Positions 7,515-17,123 of a stretch of DNA of 64,000 nt are shown here, in pieces. Each line of letters begins with the position of its first letter. Positions within the stretch are counted from its first letter, which is position 1. The stretch lies in contig CACYZF010000005.1 in the NCBI GenBank assembly GCA_902778895.1, positions 62,001-126,000 on the forward strand, written 5' to 3'. The translations under genes and the position numbers were made by a program. This stretch comes from an uncultured bacterium (lineage in GTDB: Bacteria; Verrucomicrobiota; Lentisphaeria; Victivallales; UBA1829). The notes under the pieces are model-generated. The model saw only the letters and a list, made by a program, of their open reading frames with translations. It was not told the origin of the DNA and did not search any database.

Positions 7515-8992
7515 GCGAGGTCAAACAGACAGTCCCGCAGGACGCCGCGATCCGCGAAACGGTCCGCCGCGCGGCGGAGGACCTCGTGCGCTCGTCCGGC
7601 CTGAAGCCGCCGCTCGACCTGACGCACCTGAAACGGCATGCGGCGGCGCTGACTGCGTCGCTGGAGCTGGACGGACGCGGATTCGACCATTACGCCATGA
7701 TCGTGCTGAACAATGCGCTCTGGGCGCCGTATTTCCCCCACATCGCGCTCGAACAGCGCCTCCTGCTTTTGCCGTTCTGCCTGCGGAAACAGCCCGGCTG
7801 TACCGCCGATCACGACGACCTCGGATTGATCTGCCGCAGCTGCGGCCAGTGCAGTATTCCGGTTCTTTCCGCCGAGGCGGACGAGCTCGACATGCCCGTG
7901 CTGGTCGCCGAGTCGAGTTCCGCCGTGGCCGACTGGGTGGAACAGGGCATGATTCAGGCCGTCGTGGGCGTATCCTGCCTCGATTCGCTCGAAAAATCGT
8001 TCCCTTCGATGATCCGTTCCGCGGTGCCCGGGATCGCGGTCCCTCTGCTCCGCGACGGCTGCAAGGACACGATGTTCGATTCCGCCGACCTCGAACGCGC
8101 CATGTCCGTGCCGCAGGACGCGGAAATCCACGCGTTCCCCTACAGGCTGATCCGGAAGACGATCGATGATCTGTTCACGCCGGACGGGGTTTCCGCGTAT
8201 ATCCCGGACAACAGGCTCCGGGAGGAGGCCGTCCGCGCCCTGACCGCGCACGGGAAGCATTACCGTCCGAAGATCACGGCGGGATGCTATGCCGCGCTGA
8301 ATCCGTCCCGGGCGGACCTGCCGGAATACCTGAAACCCGTTGCGCTGGCCGTGGAGTGTTTCCACAAGGCGTCGCTGATCCACGACGACATCGAGGACGG
8401 CGATGCGGAACGTTACGGCGAACCGGCGTGCCATGTGCGGCTGGGGCTCGCTTCAGCGCTGAATCTGGGCGACTATCTGATCGGTGCAGGGTATAGGCTT
8501 TTCTGCCACGATTCGGTCCCGCCGGAAATGCGCGCCGTGCTCGCGTCCGAGGCCGCGCAGGCGCACTGCGAACTCGCGCTCGGACAGGCGACGGAATTCG
8601 AGGCGCTCCGGCAGCCGGTGTTTACGGTTGAGGAATGCCTGCTGATCCACCGGCTGAAAACGGCTCCGGCGTTCCGGGTGGCGCTCTACGCCGGCGCGGT
8701 CGCGGCCGGACGCTTCGACGAACTCCGCGATCTACTCCATGACTTTTCCGACCGTCTCGGCGCGGCCTACCAGCTGTACGACGACCTGGAGGATGCGGCG
8801 GACAATCCGGCGTCGGCGGTCGATGTGCTCATGAGGGCGAACGGCTGGGACCGCGAAACGGCGCGCGCGGAAACGGTCCGTCTGTACCGGGCGCAGCGCG
8901 ACGGCATTTACGATTTGCTTGAAACGGTCGGCGACGTGCCGCTGAAGATATACCTGTACCGCCTCTCCGGAAAGGTGCTGAACGATGTTTGA
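7511..8992 (+). CDS. DUF116-polyprenyl synthase fusion
   Basis: 493 residues, two domains. Residues 1-200 resemble DUF116: C108-x2-C111-x2-C114 in LICRSCGQCS and C156 in VGVSCLDSLEK, probably an Fe-S or metal site of unknown role. Residues 220-493 are a trans-isoprenyl diphosphate synthase: a GKHYRP segment (248-253) replaces the usual GGKRLRP, the first Asp-rich motif is D292-D293-I-E-D296 and the second D424-D425-L-E-D428. Both Asp-rich motifs look usable, so prenyl diphosphate chain elongation is likely. The start ATG 7511 overlaps the upstream stop; an in-frame upstream extension runs through the radical SAM gene and is not coding. The fusion ties a cysteine-rich domain to prenyl chain synthesis in one polypeptide, which I have not met before. 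Confidence 0.85.
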   Translation: MSEVKQTVPQDAAIRETVRRAAEDLVRSSGLKPPLDLTHLKRHAAALTASLELDGRGFDHYAMIVLNNALWAPYFPHIALEQRLLLLPFCLRKQPGCTADHDDLGLICRSCGQCSIPVLSAEADELDMPVLVAESSSAVADWVEQGMIQAVVGVSCLDSLEKSFPSMIRSAVPGIAVPLLRDGCKDTMFDSADLERAMSVPQDAEIHAFPYRLIRKTIDDLFTPDGVSAYIPDNRLREEAVRALTAHGKHYRPKITAGCYAALNPSRADLPEYLKPVALAVECFHKASLIHDDIEDGDAERYGEPACHVRLGLASALNLGDYLIGAGYRLFCHDSVPPEMRAVLASEAAQAHCELALGQATEFEALRQPVFTVEECLLIHRLKTAPAFRVALYAGAVAAGRFDELRDLLHDFSDRLGAAYQLYDDLEDAADNPASAVDVLMRANGWDRETARAETVRLYRAQRDGIYDLLETVGDVPLKIYLYRLSGKVLNDV

Positions 8993-9767
8993 TCTGGATT
9001 TCCTGAGGACATGCACCGCCGGATTCGGACGGATGACCGACGAGGCGCAGGCCGTGCTCCGTCAGACGGTTTCGCTGGCGCAGAGGCCGGACGGGCTGTT
9101 TCCCGACCGCGGCGGACAGGGCGACCTGTACTACACCCTGTTCGGGCTGTGTCTGGCGTACATTTCCGGCGCAACGGTCGAACGCGACGCCTGCGCCCGG
9201 ACACTGGAGCACGCCGCGCCCGCCGATCTCGTGCATCGGGCGGCGCTGGCGCACAGCCGGAATCTGCTGAAACTGATGAAACTGCCTCGCACAATTCGGA
9301 AAATGCCGTTTCCCGCGCCGGCACTTGATTTCCCCGACCTGCCGGATGCCGCATTTCCGCAGGGCGATCGGTATTCGCCGTATTCGTGTTTCCTGCGGAA
9401 CGACACCGCGACCGACCTGAGCGCGTACCGTCTGCCGGACGGTCTGTATTCCAACCTGAAAGGCGCTTCGGAATACGGCGTGGCGGCGACCTCGGCGGCG
9501 TTGTGTCTGCACCCGGACGAAACGACCGCGGCGGCGCTCGCCGGACTTCAGGACCCGGACGGGACATTCCCCGGCGGCGACCTGCTTTCGACCGCCGTGT
9601 CCCTGTACGCGCTCCATCGGACCGGGCATGCGGCGCGATACGACGTGTGCGGTTTTCTGAGCGGGTGTTTCCGTCCGACCGGACTTTTCGCGGCGGTCCC
9701 CGCCGACCCGTTCGGCGACCTCGAATATACGGTTTACGGGCTTCTTGCCATGGGGGCGACGGCATGA
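8985..9767 (+). CDS. Single-toroid prenyltransferase/squalene-oxidase-repeat protein
   Basis: 260 residues composed of repeats such as RPDGLFPD, GDLYYTLFGLCLAY, DPDGTFPGGD and GDLEYTVYGLLAMG, which are alpha/alpha-toroid repeats shared by prenyltransferase beta subunits and class II terpene cyclases. No DxDD motif is present, and the D-x-C...H zinc ligands of protein prenyltransferases are not visible, so catalysis by either known chemistry is doubtful. It overlaps the prenyl synthase gene by 8 b and the full cyclase gene by 4 b. A non-catalytic partner of the next protein, completing a cyclase assembly, is the most economical reading; a prenyl-chain binding protein is an alternative. Confidence 0.75.
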   Translation: MFDLDFLRTCTAGFGRMTDEAQAVLRQTVSLAQRPDGLFPDRGGQGDLYYTLFGLCLAYISGATVERDACARTLEHAAPADLVHRAALAHSRNLLKLMKLPRTIRKMPFPAPALDFPDLPDAAFPQGDRYSPYSCFLRNDTATDLSAYRLPDGLYSNLKGASEYGVAATSAALCLHPDETTAAALAGLQDPDGTFPGGDLLSTAVSLYALHRTGHAARYDVCGFLSGCFRPTGLFAAVPADPFGDLEYTVYGLLAMGATA

Positions 9768-11374
9768 CGGACACGCTGAAACGATTCATCCTGTCGCACT
9801 GTTGCGAAGACGGCTTCATCGAGGGGCATCTTTCGAGCTCGGCGGTCTCGACCTCGGTCGCGTGCGTGGCGCTGGAACTCTTCGGCGGACACGACGACGC
9901 GGTCGAAGCCGGCAGAAAGTGGCTGCTGGAACATAAAAACGCGGACGGCCTGTACGGCGACTCCCCGGAATCCCCGGCCAACCTGACTGCGACATTTCTG
10001 GCCTATTCCGCGCTGCGGAACACCCATGCCGACGACGTGCGTGAAGCCGAAGCATACCTCAGCAAAACGTTCGGCGGACTGACGTTCGGGGCGGTCAAGG
10101 CGGGACTCCTGAAAGAATATGGCGAAGACCTCACGTTCTCCGTGCCGCTGCTGGCGCTCGCGACCGCGTCCGGGTTCTTCCCCGACGCCACGCACGCCTG
10201 GCGCAATATGCCGAATTTCCCGTTCGAAGCCTCGCTCCTGCCGGAATCCTGGTTCAAATTCCTGAATCTCCCGGTCGTGAGCTACGCGATCCCCGCGCTC
10301 ATCTGCGTGGGACTGGCGCAGCTCCGGTACCGTCCCAATAAACTTCGTGCGCTCGCCGTGAAAAAAGCATTGCGCGTCCTGACCGAAAAACAGCCGGAGG
10401 ACGGCGGTTTCCTTGAAGCCGCGCCCCTGACCGGATTTTGTTTGATCTGTCTCTGCGCCGCCGGGTTGCGCGAACACCCCGCGGCAAAGCTCGCGGTCCG
10501 GTTCCTGAAGGAAAGTCAGCGCCCGGACGGCTCGTGGCCCATCGACCGCGATCTGCGCCTGTGGACGACCTCGCTTGCGCTGGATGCGCTTGCCCCGTCG
10601 CTTTCCAGGGAGGAAAAAGAATTCTACCGTGCCCGGATGCTGTCGGCGCAGACAAAAACGGTCCATCCGTTCACACGCTCGGAACCCGGCGGCTGGGCCT
10701 GGACGACGCATTCCGGCGGCGTGCCCGACGCGGACGACACGTCGGGGGCGCTCATCGCCCTCCACGGACTCGGCGAACCGGCCTCGGATGCGGTTTGCCG
10801 GGGCATCACATGGCTCCTGAACCTCCAGAATTCCGACGGCGGCATCCCGACCTTCTGCAAAGGCTGGGGAAAACTGCCGTTCGACCGCAGCTGCCCGGAC
10901 ATCTCCGCCCATGCGTACAAGGCATTCTCTCTGTTCGAAAACGAACTCCCGCCCGCCCTGAAACGCCGCGTGGCCCGCGCGAAACGGCGCATCCTGCGGT
11001 ATCTGCAGGATGTCCGGCGGCCGGACGGCTCGTTCGTTCCGCTCTGGTTCGGCGACCAGACGAATCCCGCGAAGGAAGCGCCCGCCTACGGCAGCGCGGT
11101 CGTGTTGTCGCACCTGAGCGGCGAGAATCTTCCGTTTCTGGAGAAGACGCGCGAATATCTGCGTTCGGCGCGGGGCGCGGACGGGCTGTGGGGAACAGTC
11201 TGCGTTTCCGCCCGCTGTGCCGTGGCTCTGAATATGGACGGTGCATTCCTGAACCCTTATGCGGATCATCCCGAATCGCTCCCGCTCGAGCCGATCGGGC
11301 TGTACTTCGCGCATCTCTGGTACAGCGAGGAGCTGTACGCCCCGGTCTTTCTGGCAAAGGCGGTGAGATCATGA
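9764..11374 (+). CDS. Class II terpene cyclase, squalene-hopene cyclase family
   Basis: 536 residues. The protonating acid motif of class II cyclases is intact: D322-A-D324-D325-T in GGVPDADDTSGA. QW-type repeats are frequent (QRPDGSW, QNSDGGIPTF, RRPDGSFVPLW, ARGADGLWG). The protein is about 100 residues shorter than typical squalene-hopene cyclases, and its wording around PTFCKGWGKLPFDRS resembles the planctomycete branch. It should cyclise a linear polyprenyl chain made by the upstream fusion; whether that is squalene, a polyprenyl diphosphate or a prenylated quinone cannot be told. ATG 9764 lies in an ATGA overlap; the in-frame frame extending upstream is a shadow of the toroid gene. Confidence 0.85.
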   Translation: MTDTLKRFILSHCCEDGFIEGHLSSSAVSTSVACVALELFGGHDDAVEAGRKWLLEHKNADGLYGDSPESPANLTATFLAYSALRNTHADDVREAEAYLSKTFGGLTFGAVKAGLLKEYGEDLTFSVPLLALATASGFFPDATHAWRNMPNFPFEASLLPESWFKFLNLPVVSYAIPALICVGLAQLRYRPNKLRALAVKKALRVLTEKQPEDGGFLEAAPLTGFCLICLCAAGLREHPAAKLAVRFLKESQRPDGSWPIDRDLRLWTTSLALDALAPSLSREEKEFYRARMLSAQTKTVHPFTRSEPGGWAWTTHSGGVPDADDTSGALIALHGLGEPASDAVCRGITWLLNLQNSDGGIPTFCKGWGKLPFDRSCPDISAHAYKAFSLFENELPPALKRRVARAKRRILRYLQDVRRPDGSFVPLWFGDQTNPAKEAPAYGSAVVLSHLSGENLPFLEKTREYLRSARGADGLWGTVCVSARCAVALNMDGAFLNPYADHPESLPLEPIGLYFAHLWYSEELYAPVFLAKAVRS

Positions 11375-12804
11375 CGGCCCGTGCCCTCAATTTCATTTTG
11401 AAAACGTTAGCCGTCGCCGCGGCCTGCCTCGGCATCTGGCATTACCTGACCTATACCACGTTGCGCCATGTGGAGTATGCGGAACCCGTCCGCGACAAAT
11501 CCGAGAACCGCGTCGTGAAGAAGATGACTACGCAGATCGGCGCGGACTTCAAAAAGTTCGAATCCGGGGCGAAGATTCAGACATTCGGGGCGGAATGGCC
11601 GTGCTTCCGCGGCGTGTCGCGCGACAATCTGGCGAAATACGACGGTCATCTGACCAGGACCTGGGACGAAGCCGGACCGAAAGTCCTCTGGCGGAAGCCG
11701 CTTGGCGAGGGATACTCCGGCGCGATCGTCGCGGGCGGACGCGTGTACGTGCTGGACTACATCGAGGAGGATTCGTCCGACGCCCTGCGTTGTTTCGAAC
11801 TGTTCAGCGGCGAAGAACTCTGGCGGCGCGGCTATAAGAACCCGATCCGGCGCAATCACGGAAAATCCCGTACGATCCCGGCGTTTTCCGACGGTGTGGT
11901 CGTCTCGCTCGGCCCTGCGGCGCATGTGATGGCGGTCGACGCGGTGTCCGGCGATCTGCTCTGGACCCGCGACCTGGTGGAAGCCTACGGAGCCGAGATC
12001 CCGCAGTGGTACGCCGGACAGTGCCCCCTGATCGAGGACGGCAGAGTGATCCTCGGCGTCGGCGGGGAAAAAGTCCTGATGACCGCGCTCGACCTGAGGT
12101 CGGGTGAAACGGTCTGGGAGATGCCGAACGAGCACGGGCTGAAGATGTCGCATTCCTCCGTCGTGTCCGCGACGCTCTGCGGCACGAAACAATACGTCTA
12201 TGCCGGCATCGGCGGAATCTGCGCCTGCGATCCGCAGGGGAAACAGCTCTGGATCTGCACGAAATGGAAACCGGCGGTCTGGGCTCCCACGCCGCTCGTG
12301 ATCGGCGACGGCAGGCTTTTCCTGACAGCCGGCTACGGCGCCGGGTCCGCCACACTCGCCGTGACGAAAGACGGCGATGCTTTCACCGCCTCGATCGAAC
12401 AGGAATGGAAGCCGACGCAGGGCCCGGCATCCGAACAGCAGACCCCGATCCTGATCGGCGACACGATGTTCGTGATCCAGCCGAAGGACGCCGGAGCGCG
12501 CCGCGCGGAGTTCATCGCGGCCGACGTTTCCGCGCTGCCGGCGGTCAAGTCGGAAAGCGGCAAGGACGCCCGGTTCGGGCTCGGCCCCTACATCTACGTC
12601 GACGATGCGTTCTGGATCCTGGACGACGAGGGCGTGCTCTCGGTTTACGAGTACAAAGACGACCGGTTCGAACGTCTGGCGACTCACAAGATTCTGCCCG
12701 GTGCGGATTCCTGGGGGCCGATCGCGTTCGCCGGAGGACTTATGATTTTACGGGACAGCACCTCCATGGTGTGTCTCGATCTGCGAAATGAGGTGCAGCA
12801 ATGA
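11371..12804 (+). CDS. Membrane-anchored PQQ-like beta-propeller
   Basis: 477 residues. A single hydrophobic segment at about 8-28 acts as an uncleaved anchor, placing the propeller in the periplasm. The propeller opens with EWPCFRGVSRDN, the W-P-x-F-R-G motif frequent in planctomycete-type propellers, and continues with blades marked by VLWRKPLGE, GEELWRRG, GDLLWTRD and GETVWEMP. It overlaps the cyclase stop by ATGA and is followed by another ATGA overlap. No haem or metal motif is visible. In this setting it may dock onto the periplasmic Fe-S proteins encoded next; that is inference. Confidence 0.82.
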   Translation: MTARALNFILKTLAVAAACLGIWHYLTYTTLRHVEYAEPVRDKSENRVVKKMTTQIGADFKKFESGAKIQTFGAEWPCFRGVSRDNLAKYDGHLTRTWDEAGPKVLWRKPLGEGYSGAIVAGGRVYVLDYIEEDSSDALRCFELFSGEELWRRGYKNPIRRNHGKSRTIPAFSDGVVVSLGPAAHVMAVDAVSGDLLWTRDLVEAYGAEIPQWYAGQCPLIEDGRVILGVGGEKVLMTALDLRSGETVWEMPNEHGLKMSHSSVVSATLCGTKQYVYAGIGGICACDPQGKQLWICTKWKPAVWAPTPLVIGDGRLFLTAGYGAGSATLAVTKDGDAFTASIEQEWKPTQGPASEQQTPILIGDTMFVIQPKDAGARRAEFIAADVSALPAVKSESGKDARFGLGPYIYVDDAFWILDDEGVLSVYEYKDDRFERLATHKILPGADSWGPIAFAGGLMILRDSTSMVCLDLRNEVQQ

Positions 12805-13427
12805 AAATGACCCGCAGGGAATTTCTCGTCTGGCTCAGTGGGACCTTCTGCCTCGGCCTGCTCGGCTGGCTGGTCGGCCGCAAACTCCAGGTTCCGCCCG
12901 AACCCGTGCCGGAGGCTCCGTTCGAGCTGCCGATGTTCGCCGTGAGGCCGAAACACGTCCTGAACGGAATGAGTTTCCAGGTGGACCGCGCGAAACGCAC
13001 CGTGCTGGCGAACATGGAGTCCGGCGGCCCCGTGTGGGAATCGCGCGGAGAGGACAAGTTTATCGTGCCCGGCGCGGCGTTTCCGCTGGATTTGTCGCCC
13101 GAGGGCGAACTCTGGGTGGCGAACATCGGACGCAAACGGCTGGAACAGCTTGACCCGGCCACGGGACGTTTCATCGCCTCGTGGGAACCCCGCGAAGCGT
13201 TCGGCGGCTGCTGCAATCCCGTCCGGTTCGCCGCGCTCCCCGGCGGACGGTTCGTGACCATGGAGAAAGGCGTCCGGCGCGCGTGCGTGTATCTGCCGTC
13301 CGGCGAACTCGAACGCGTCATCACGGACCAGCTTTCCGATTCCGAGTTCAATTATTACCTGGGACGCGACGCTGGTAAAGTGCATCTTTACGACACCGGC
13401 ACGAAACAGCACTGGGAGGTCTCCTGA
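12801..13427 (+). CDS. Tat-type secreted NHL-like propeller fragment protein
   Basis: 208 residues. The N-terminus MKMTRREFLVWLSG followed by a hydrophobic stretch is a twin-arginine (Tat) signal or anchor. The remainder has NHL/SMP-30-like strands (LDLSPEGELWVANIG, LDPATGRFIASWE) enough for about half a beta-propeller, so it may pair with itself or another propeller. A CC pair (FGGCCNP) is present. It is coupled on both sides: ATGA with the anchored propeller before, TGATG with the small Cys protein after. Function unknown; the Tat signal implies folding, or assembly with a cofactor-bearing partner, before export. Confidence 0.75.
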   Translation: MKMTRREFLVWLSGTFCLGLLGWLVGRKLQVPPEPVPEAPFELPMFAVRPKHVLNGMSFQVDRAKRTVLANMESGGPVWESRGEDKFIVPGAAFPLDLSPEGELWVANIGRKRLEQLDPATGRFIASWEPREAFGGCCNPVRFAALPGGRFVTMEKGVRRACVYLPSGELERVITDQLSDSEFNYYLGRDAGKVHLYDTGTKQHWEVS

Positions 13428-13678
13428 TGACGAAACATGACCGTACCATGTCCCGTCGCGAATTCATCGGCTGGAGCGCCCGGTTCCTGTTGCTGGGCGG
13501 ACTTGCCTCGCTCGTGTTCCGTCGCCGGGATACCGGATCCGGCGGAAAAACGCAGGACGTCTGCACGGACCCGAAGGGCTATTGCCGGACATGCTCCGCG
13601 CTGAAATACTGTGGCCACCCGACCGCGCGTTCGTTCAAGGCCGCGCAGGCGCAATCGCAGGAGGAACACCGTTCATGA
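13427..13678 (+). CDS. Small Tat-signal cysteine protein
   Basis: 83 residues. MSRREFIGW followed by a hydrophobic segment (20-31) is a Tat signal. The short mature part has four cysteines, C46-x6-C53-x2-C56-x5-C62-G-H-P, suited to one Fe-S cluster or a zinc ion. It is not a recognisable HiPIP or rubredoxin. Start overlaps the previous stop by one base (TGATG) and the stop overlaps the next gene by 4 b, so its synthesis is locked to the neighbouring Tat ferredoxin; a small electron-transfer subunit of the same complex is likely. Confidence 0.72.
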   Translation: MTKHDRTMSRREFIGWSARFLLLGGLASLVFRRRDTGSGGKTQDVCTDPKGYCRTCSALKYCGHPTARSFKAAQAQSQEEHRS

Positions 13679-14220
13679 CCCGCCGCGACCTGCTCAGACT
13701 GGGATTTCTCGCCGTGATCACGGCTCCGTTCGCCGCGCTTTTCCGGAAGCGCGCCGAAACGGGGATGGGGTATTTCTGGCAGATCGACCCGGACAAATGC
13801 GTGCAGTGCGGCAAGTGCGAGACGGAGTGCATCCTGCCCCAGTCCGCTGTGAAGTGCGTGCACCAGTACGCGTCCTGCGGCTACTGCCTTTTCTGCAGCG
13901 GATACTATCAGGACAAACGCATCGAGTTCAACACGGCGGGCGAGAACATGCGCTGTCCGACCGACGCGATCATCCGCACCTACGTGGAGGACCCGTATTT
14001 CGAGTATAAGATCGACGAGGAACGCTGCATCGGCTGCGGGAAGTGCGTGAAGGGCTGCCTGTCGTTCGGCAACGGCTCGCTCTTCCTGCAGGTCCGGCGC
14101 GACCTGTGCAAGAATTGCAACGAATGCCGGATCGCGAAAGCGTGTCCCGCTGACGCGTTCGTGCGCGTCCCCGCCGACCATCCGTACATCTACCGCAAGC
14201 CGCCGGAGGTGAAGTCATGA
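13675..14220 (+). CDS. Tat-exported polyferredoxin
   Basis: 181 residues. MTRRDLLRLGFLAV is a short Tat-like signal. The mature protein contains about four [4Fe-4S] motifs: CVQCGKCETEC, CGYCLFC...CPTDA, CIGCGKCVKGC and CKNCNEC...CPADA, an arrangement of the NapG/NrfC class of periplasmic or membrane-associated ferredoxins. ATG 13675 has GAGGAAC just upstream (within CAGGAGGAACACC). It precedes the NapH-like membrane protein with an ATGA overlap, reproducing the NapG-NapH pairing that moves electrons across the cytoplasmic membrane from quinol in nitrate reductase systems. No nitrate reductase is present here. Confidence 0.85.
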   Translation: MTRRDLLRLGFLAVITAPFAALFRKRAETGMGYFWQIDPDKCVQCGKCETECILPQSAVKCVHQYASCGYCLFCSGYYQDKRIEFNTAGENMRCPTDAIIRTYVEDPYFEYKIDEERCIGCGKCVKGCLSFGNGSLFLQVRRDLCKNCNECRIAKACPADAFVRVPADHPYIYRKPPEVKS

Positions 14221-15440
14221 TCCGGCATCTTTCCCTCCTGTTCGCGGCGCAGGCCCGGTTCCCGGCACCGGAGTTCGAATCCTACACGCTGCCCCAGATG
14301 TCGCTGGAGGAACTCGCCTCCGACTCCGTGTTGTGGCGCGTGCTGATCCTCGCGGTCTTTCTGGCCGCCGGGACCTGGTTCTTCTATAAACTCCGTTCGC
14401 GCCGCGCGCTTCTGGCGTATTCCGTCGCCGGGCTTGCCGTGTTCGGGTTCCTCTTCGCGTCCTGCCCGTGTCCTGTCGGGATGTTCCAGAACGTCGCCGA
14501 GGGGATCGCGAACGGTTCGTACATCCAGCCGGGTGTGCTGCTGCTCTTCGCGCTTCCGCTGGCGGTCGCACTGTTCGCCGGACGCGTTTTCTGCGGCGGA
14601 GCGTGTCCGCTCGGCGCGATCCAGGAGCTGCTGCACTGGAAAAGCGTTTTTATCCCGCGTCCGCTGGACCGCATCCTGCGACTGATCCCGGTGCTTCTGC
14701 TGCTGATCTTCTCGGTCTGCGCGGTCTACGGGATCGGATTCCCGCTGTGCTATCTGGAACCTTACCTTCCGGTCTTTCTGCTGGACTTCGCCACGCCGTT
14801 CGCGATCCTGAGCGCGGTCTTCCTGACGGCCGGACTTTTCATCTCGCGGCCGTTCTGCCGCTATGTCTGCCCCTATGGCGTCCTGCTCCGGTTCTTCTCG
14901 TACTTCTCCCTGCTCAGGCCGCAGATCACGTCGCGCGAATGCGTGAACTGCCGGCTGTGCGAACAGGGCTGTCCGAACGGCGCGATCCTGCCGCCGGAGG
15001 ACGCGGGAAGCACGTCGGATCACCGAAGCGGATTCCGGCGCATCTCGATGCTGACCGCCCTGATCCCGTTTGCACTGTTCGCGGGCGGGCTGTTCGGATT
15101 TTTCTGCGCGCCCGTCCTGAGTTCGTTCCACCGCGATATCCGGCTGGTCCGCGAACTTGACGCCGGAATCAGGAGCGAGGCCGTGGAAGCGTTCGAAAGC
15201 ACCACGACGACGCGCGAGGAACTCCGTGCCCGCGCCGTGAAACTTCAGAACGGCGTCCTGCTCGCCTCGACCTCCGCGGGCGTGCTGTTCGGCGCGGTCG
15301 TGATGGCCGAGCTGATTGCGGAGGCGCGCCGTCGCAAGGAAGAAGAAATCTATACCATTGACCCGTCGCTTTGTTTCTGCTGCGGCAGATGCTACGCCGC
15401 ATGTCCCCTGGAACGCAAGGAGAAGCACCATGAAAAATGA
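14217..15440 (+). CDS. NapH/NosR-like membrane polyferredoxin
   Basis: 407 residues with about six membrane helices. The membrane part carries the conserved loop motifs FCGGACPLGA (C126, C130) and FCRYVCPYG, which face the cytoplasm in NapH/NosR/CcoG-type proteins. A [4Fe-4S] motif follows (CVNCRLCEQGCPNGA), then two more hydrophobic segments (near 279-300 and 355-372) and a last motif CFCCGRCYAACP at the C-terminus. The family passes electrons between quinols or cytoplasmic donors and periplasmic acceptors. No FMN-binding domain is fused. It is expected to be the membrane core of the operon's electron route. The stop overlaps the next start by 11 b. Confidence 0.85.
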   Translation: MIRHLSLLFAAQARFPAPEFESYTLPQMSLEELASDSVLWRVLILAVFLAAGTWFFYKLRSRRALLAYSVAGLAVFGFLFASCPCPVGMFQNVAEGIANGSYIQPGVLLLFALPLAVALFAGRVFCGGACPLGAIQELLHWKSVFIPRPLDRILRLIPVLLLLIFSVCAVYGIGFPLCYLEPYLPVFLLDFATPFAILSAVFLTAGLFISRPFCRYVCPYGVLLRFFSYFSLLRPQITSRECVNCRLCEQGCPNGAILPPEDAGSTSDHRSGFRRISMLTALIPFALFAGGLFGFFCAPVLSSFHRDIRLVRELDAGIRSEAVEAFESTTTTREELRARAVKLQNGVLLASTSAGVLFGAVVMAELIAEARRRKEEEIYTIDPSLCFCCGRCYAACPLERKEKHHEK

Positions 15441-17123
15441 CGAAATACGCCGGACGCTGCGGTTCCTGCAGTGGACGGCATTGACATTCATCCTCACGCT
15501 CGGCCTGCTGCTGGCGTACGACATGTACCGGAGCCGCGCCCCGATCAGACAGGCGCAGGACGAGCTCGCCGAACTGAAACAGCAGGACCTGGCGGACGCG
15601 AAGCTCGCGCAAACCGTGCGCGATCTGGACTACCTGTACCGTTCCGCGTATTTCCAGACGAAGGACAAACAGCGCCGCGGCGTGCTCCTGCTCGGGATTG
15701 CGTTCTTCCTGCTCTGCGGCCTCTTCAGCGCGGAGATGTTCTGGTTCGCGCCGAAACTGAAGGTGCCGCGCGGCACGGGTGCGGCTCCCGAGAAAGAACG
15801 CCGCCAGCTGCTGGTGTTCGCGTCCTGCGGGATCATCGTGCTGGTCGCCGCGCTCGCGGTCCTGCGGATCGTGCTTGTCCCGGCGGAGACGAAAAAGCCG
15901 GTACAGCTTGCCGGAACACCGGACGGTGCGGCCATTCAGCCCGCCGCGACGAAGCCGGACATCCCGACGGAAACGATCGATCTGCTCGCGGCGCTTGAGG
16001 CGGAAAAGACGCAGTGGCCGCAATTCCGCGGGTCGATCCTGCCGAACGCCAACGCGCTCCCCGCGAAATGGGATTTCCAGGAGAAATGGAACAGCCCGGT
16101 GGCGCTCCCCGGCAACAACTCACCGGTGATCTGGGACGACCTCGTATTCCTGTCCGGCGGCGACGGCACCAGCCACGCCGTGTTCTGCTATGACGCCAAT
16201 TCCGGCGAGCTGAAATGGAAAACGGACGCGCCTCCGCCTGCGAAGATGCCCGAAGTGACGGAGGACACCGGATACGCCGCGCCGACCATGTGCGCGGACT
16301 CGAAACGCGTCTACGCGGTCTTCGCCACCGGCGAGGTGCTCTGTCTCGATCACGACGGCAGGATCCTCTGGCACAAACAGCTGCCCGATCCCGTCATCAT
16401 GTACGGCTACGCCTCCTCGCCGCTTCTGCTCGGCGACAAGCTGATCGTGCAGTACGATTTGGACGAAACACAGACGGTTTTCGCGCTGAACGTGTTCACC
16501 GGGGAAACGGTTTGGAAGACCGAACGGGAAGCCTCGGCCTCGTGGTCGTCGCCGCGCGGATTCGTGGCGGACGGCAAGGGCATGATCTTCGCGGCGGGCA
16601 ACCTCCTTGCCGAAGCGTTCAGCCTCGAAGACGGCAAGGTGCTCTGGTCGCAGGATTGCATGGGCGGGGAAGTCGCGACCTCGGCTACCTCGAACGACGG
16701 CGTGATCTATTTCTCGAACTCCGGCGCGTTCACCGGAGCGTTCCGTGCCGCGGACGGGGAGATCCTGTTCCGGAATGACGATCCGCCCGCGCCGGACGTG
16801 GCGTCGCCGGTCCTCTGCGGCGACCAGTTCCTGCTGTTCGGCAGCGGCGGCACCATCATCGCCATCGACGCGAAAGACGGCCGCGAGCTCTACGAGGAGG
16901 ATCTTGATAACGGGTTCTATTCCTCGCCGGTCGTCGTCGGCGGCAGGATCGTGGCGGTCAACCTGGACGGCGATCTGTATGCGTTTGCGCCCGGCGCGGA
17001 CAAGATCGAGACTGTGGGAAAATTCTCCCTCGGGAAGAAAGTCGTCTGTGTTCCGGCGTTCCACAAAGGCAACCTGATCCTCCGCACGGACGACAATGAA
17101 CTCATCTGCCTGGAGTCGAAGCC

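Noticed and set aside
14273..14282. GTTCGAATCC, resembling a tRNA T-loop
   Set aside because: It lies inside the NapH-like coding sequence and no acceptor or anticodon arm can be built around it.
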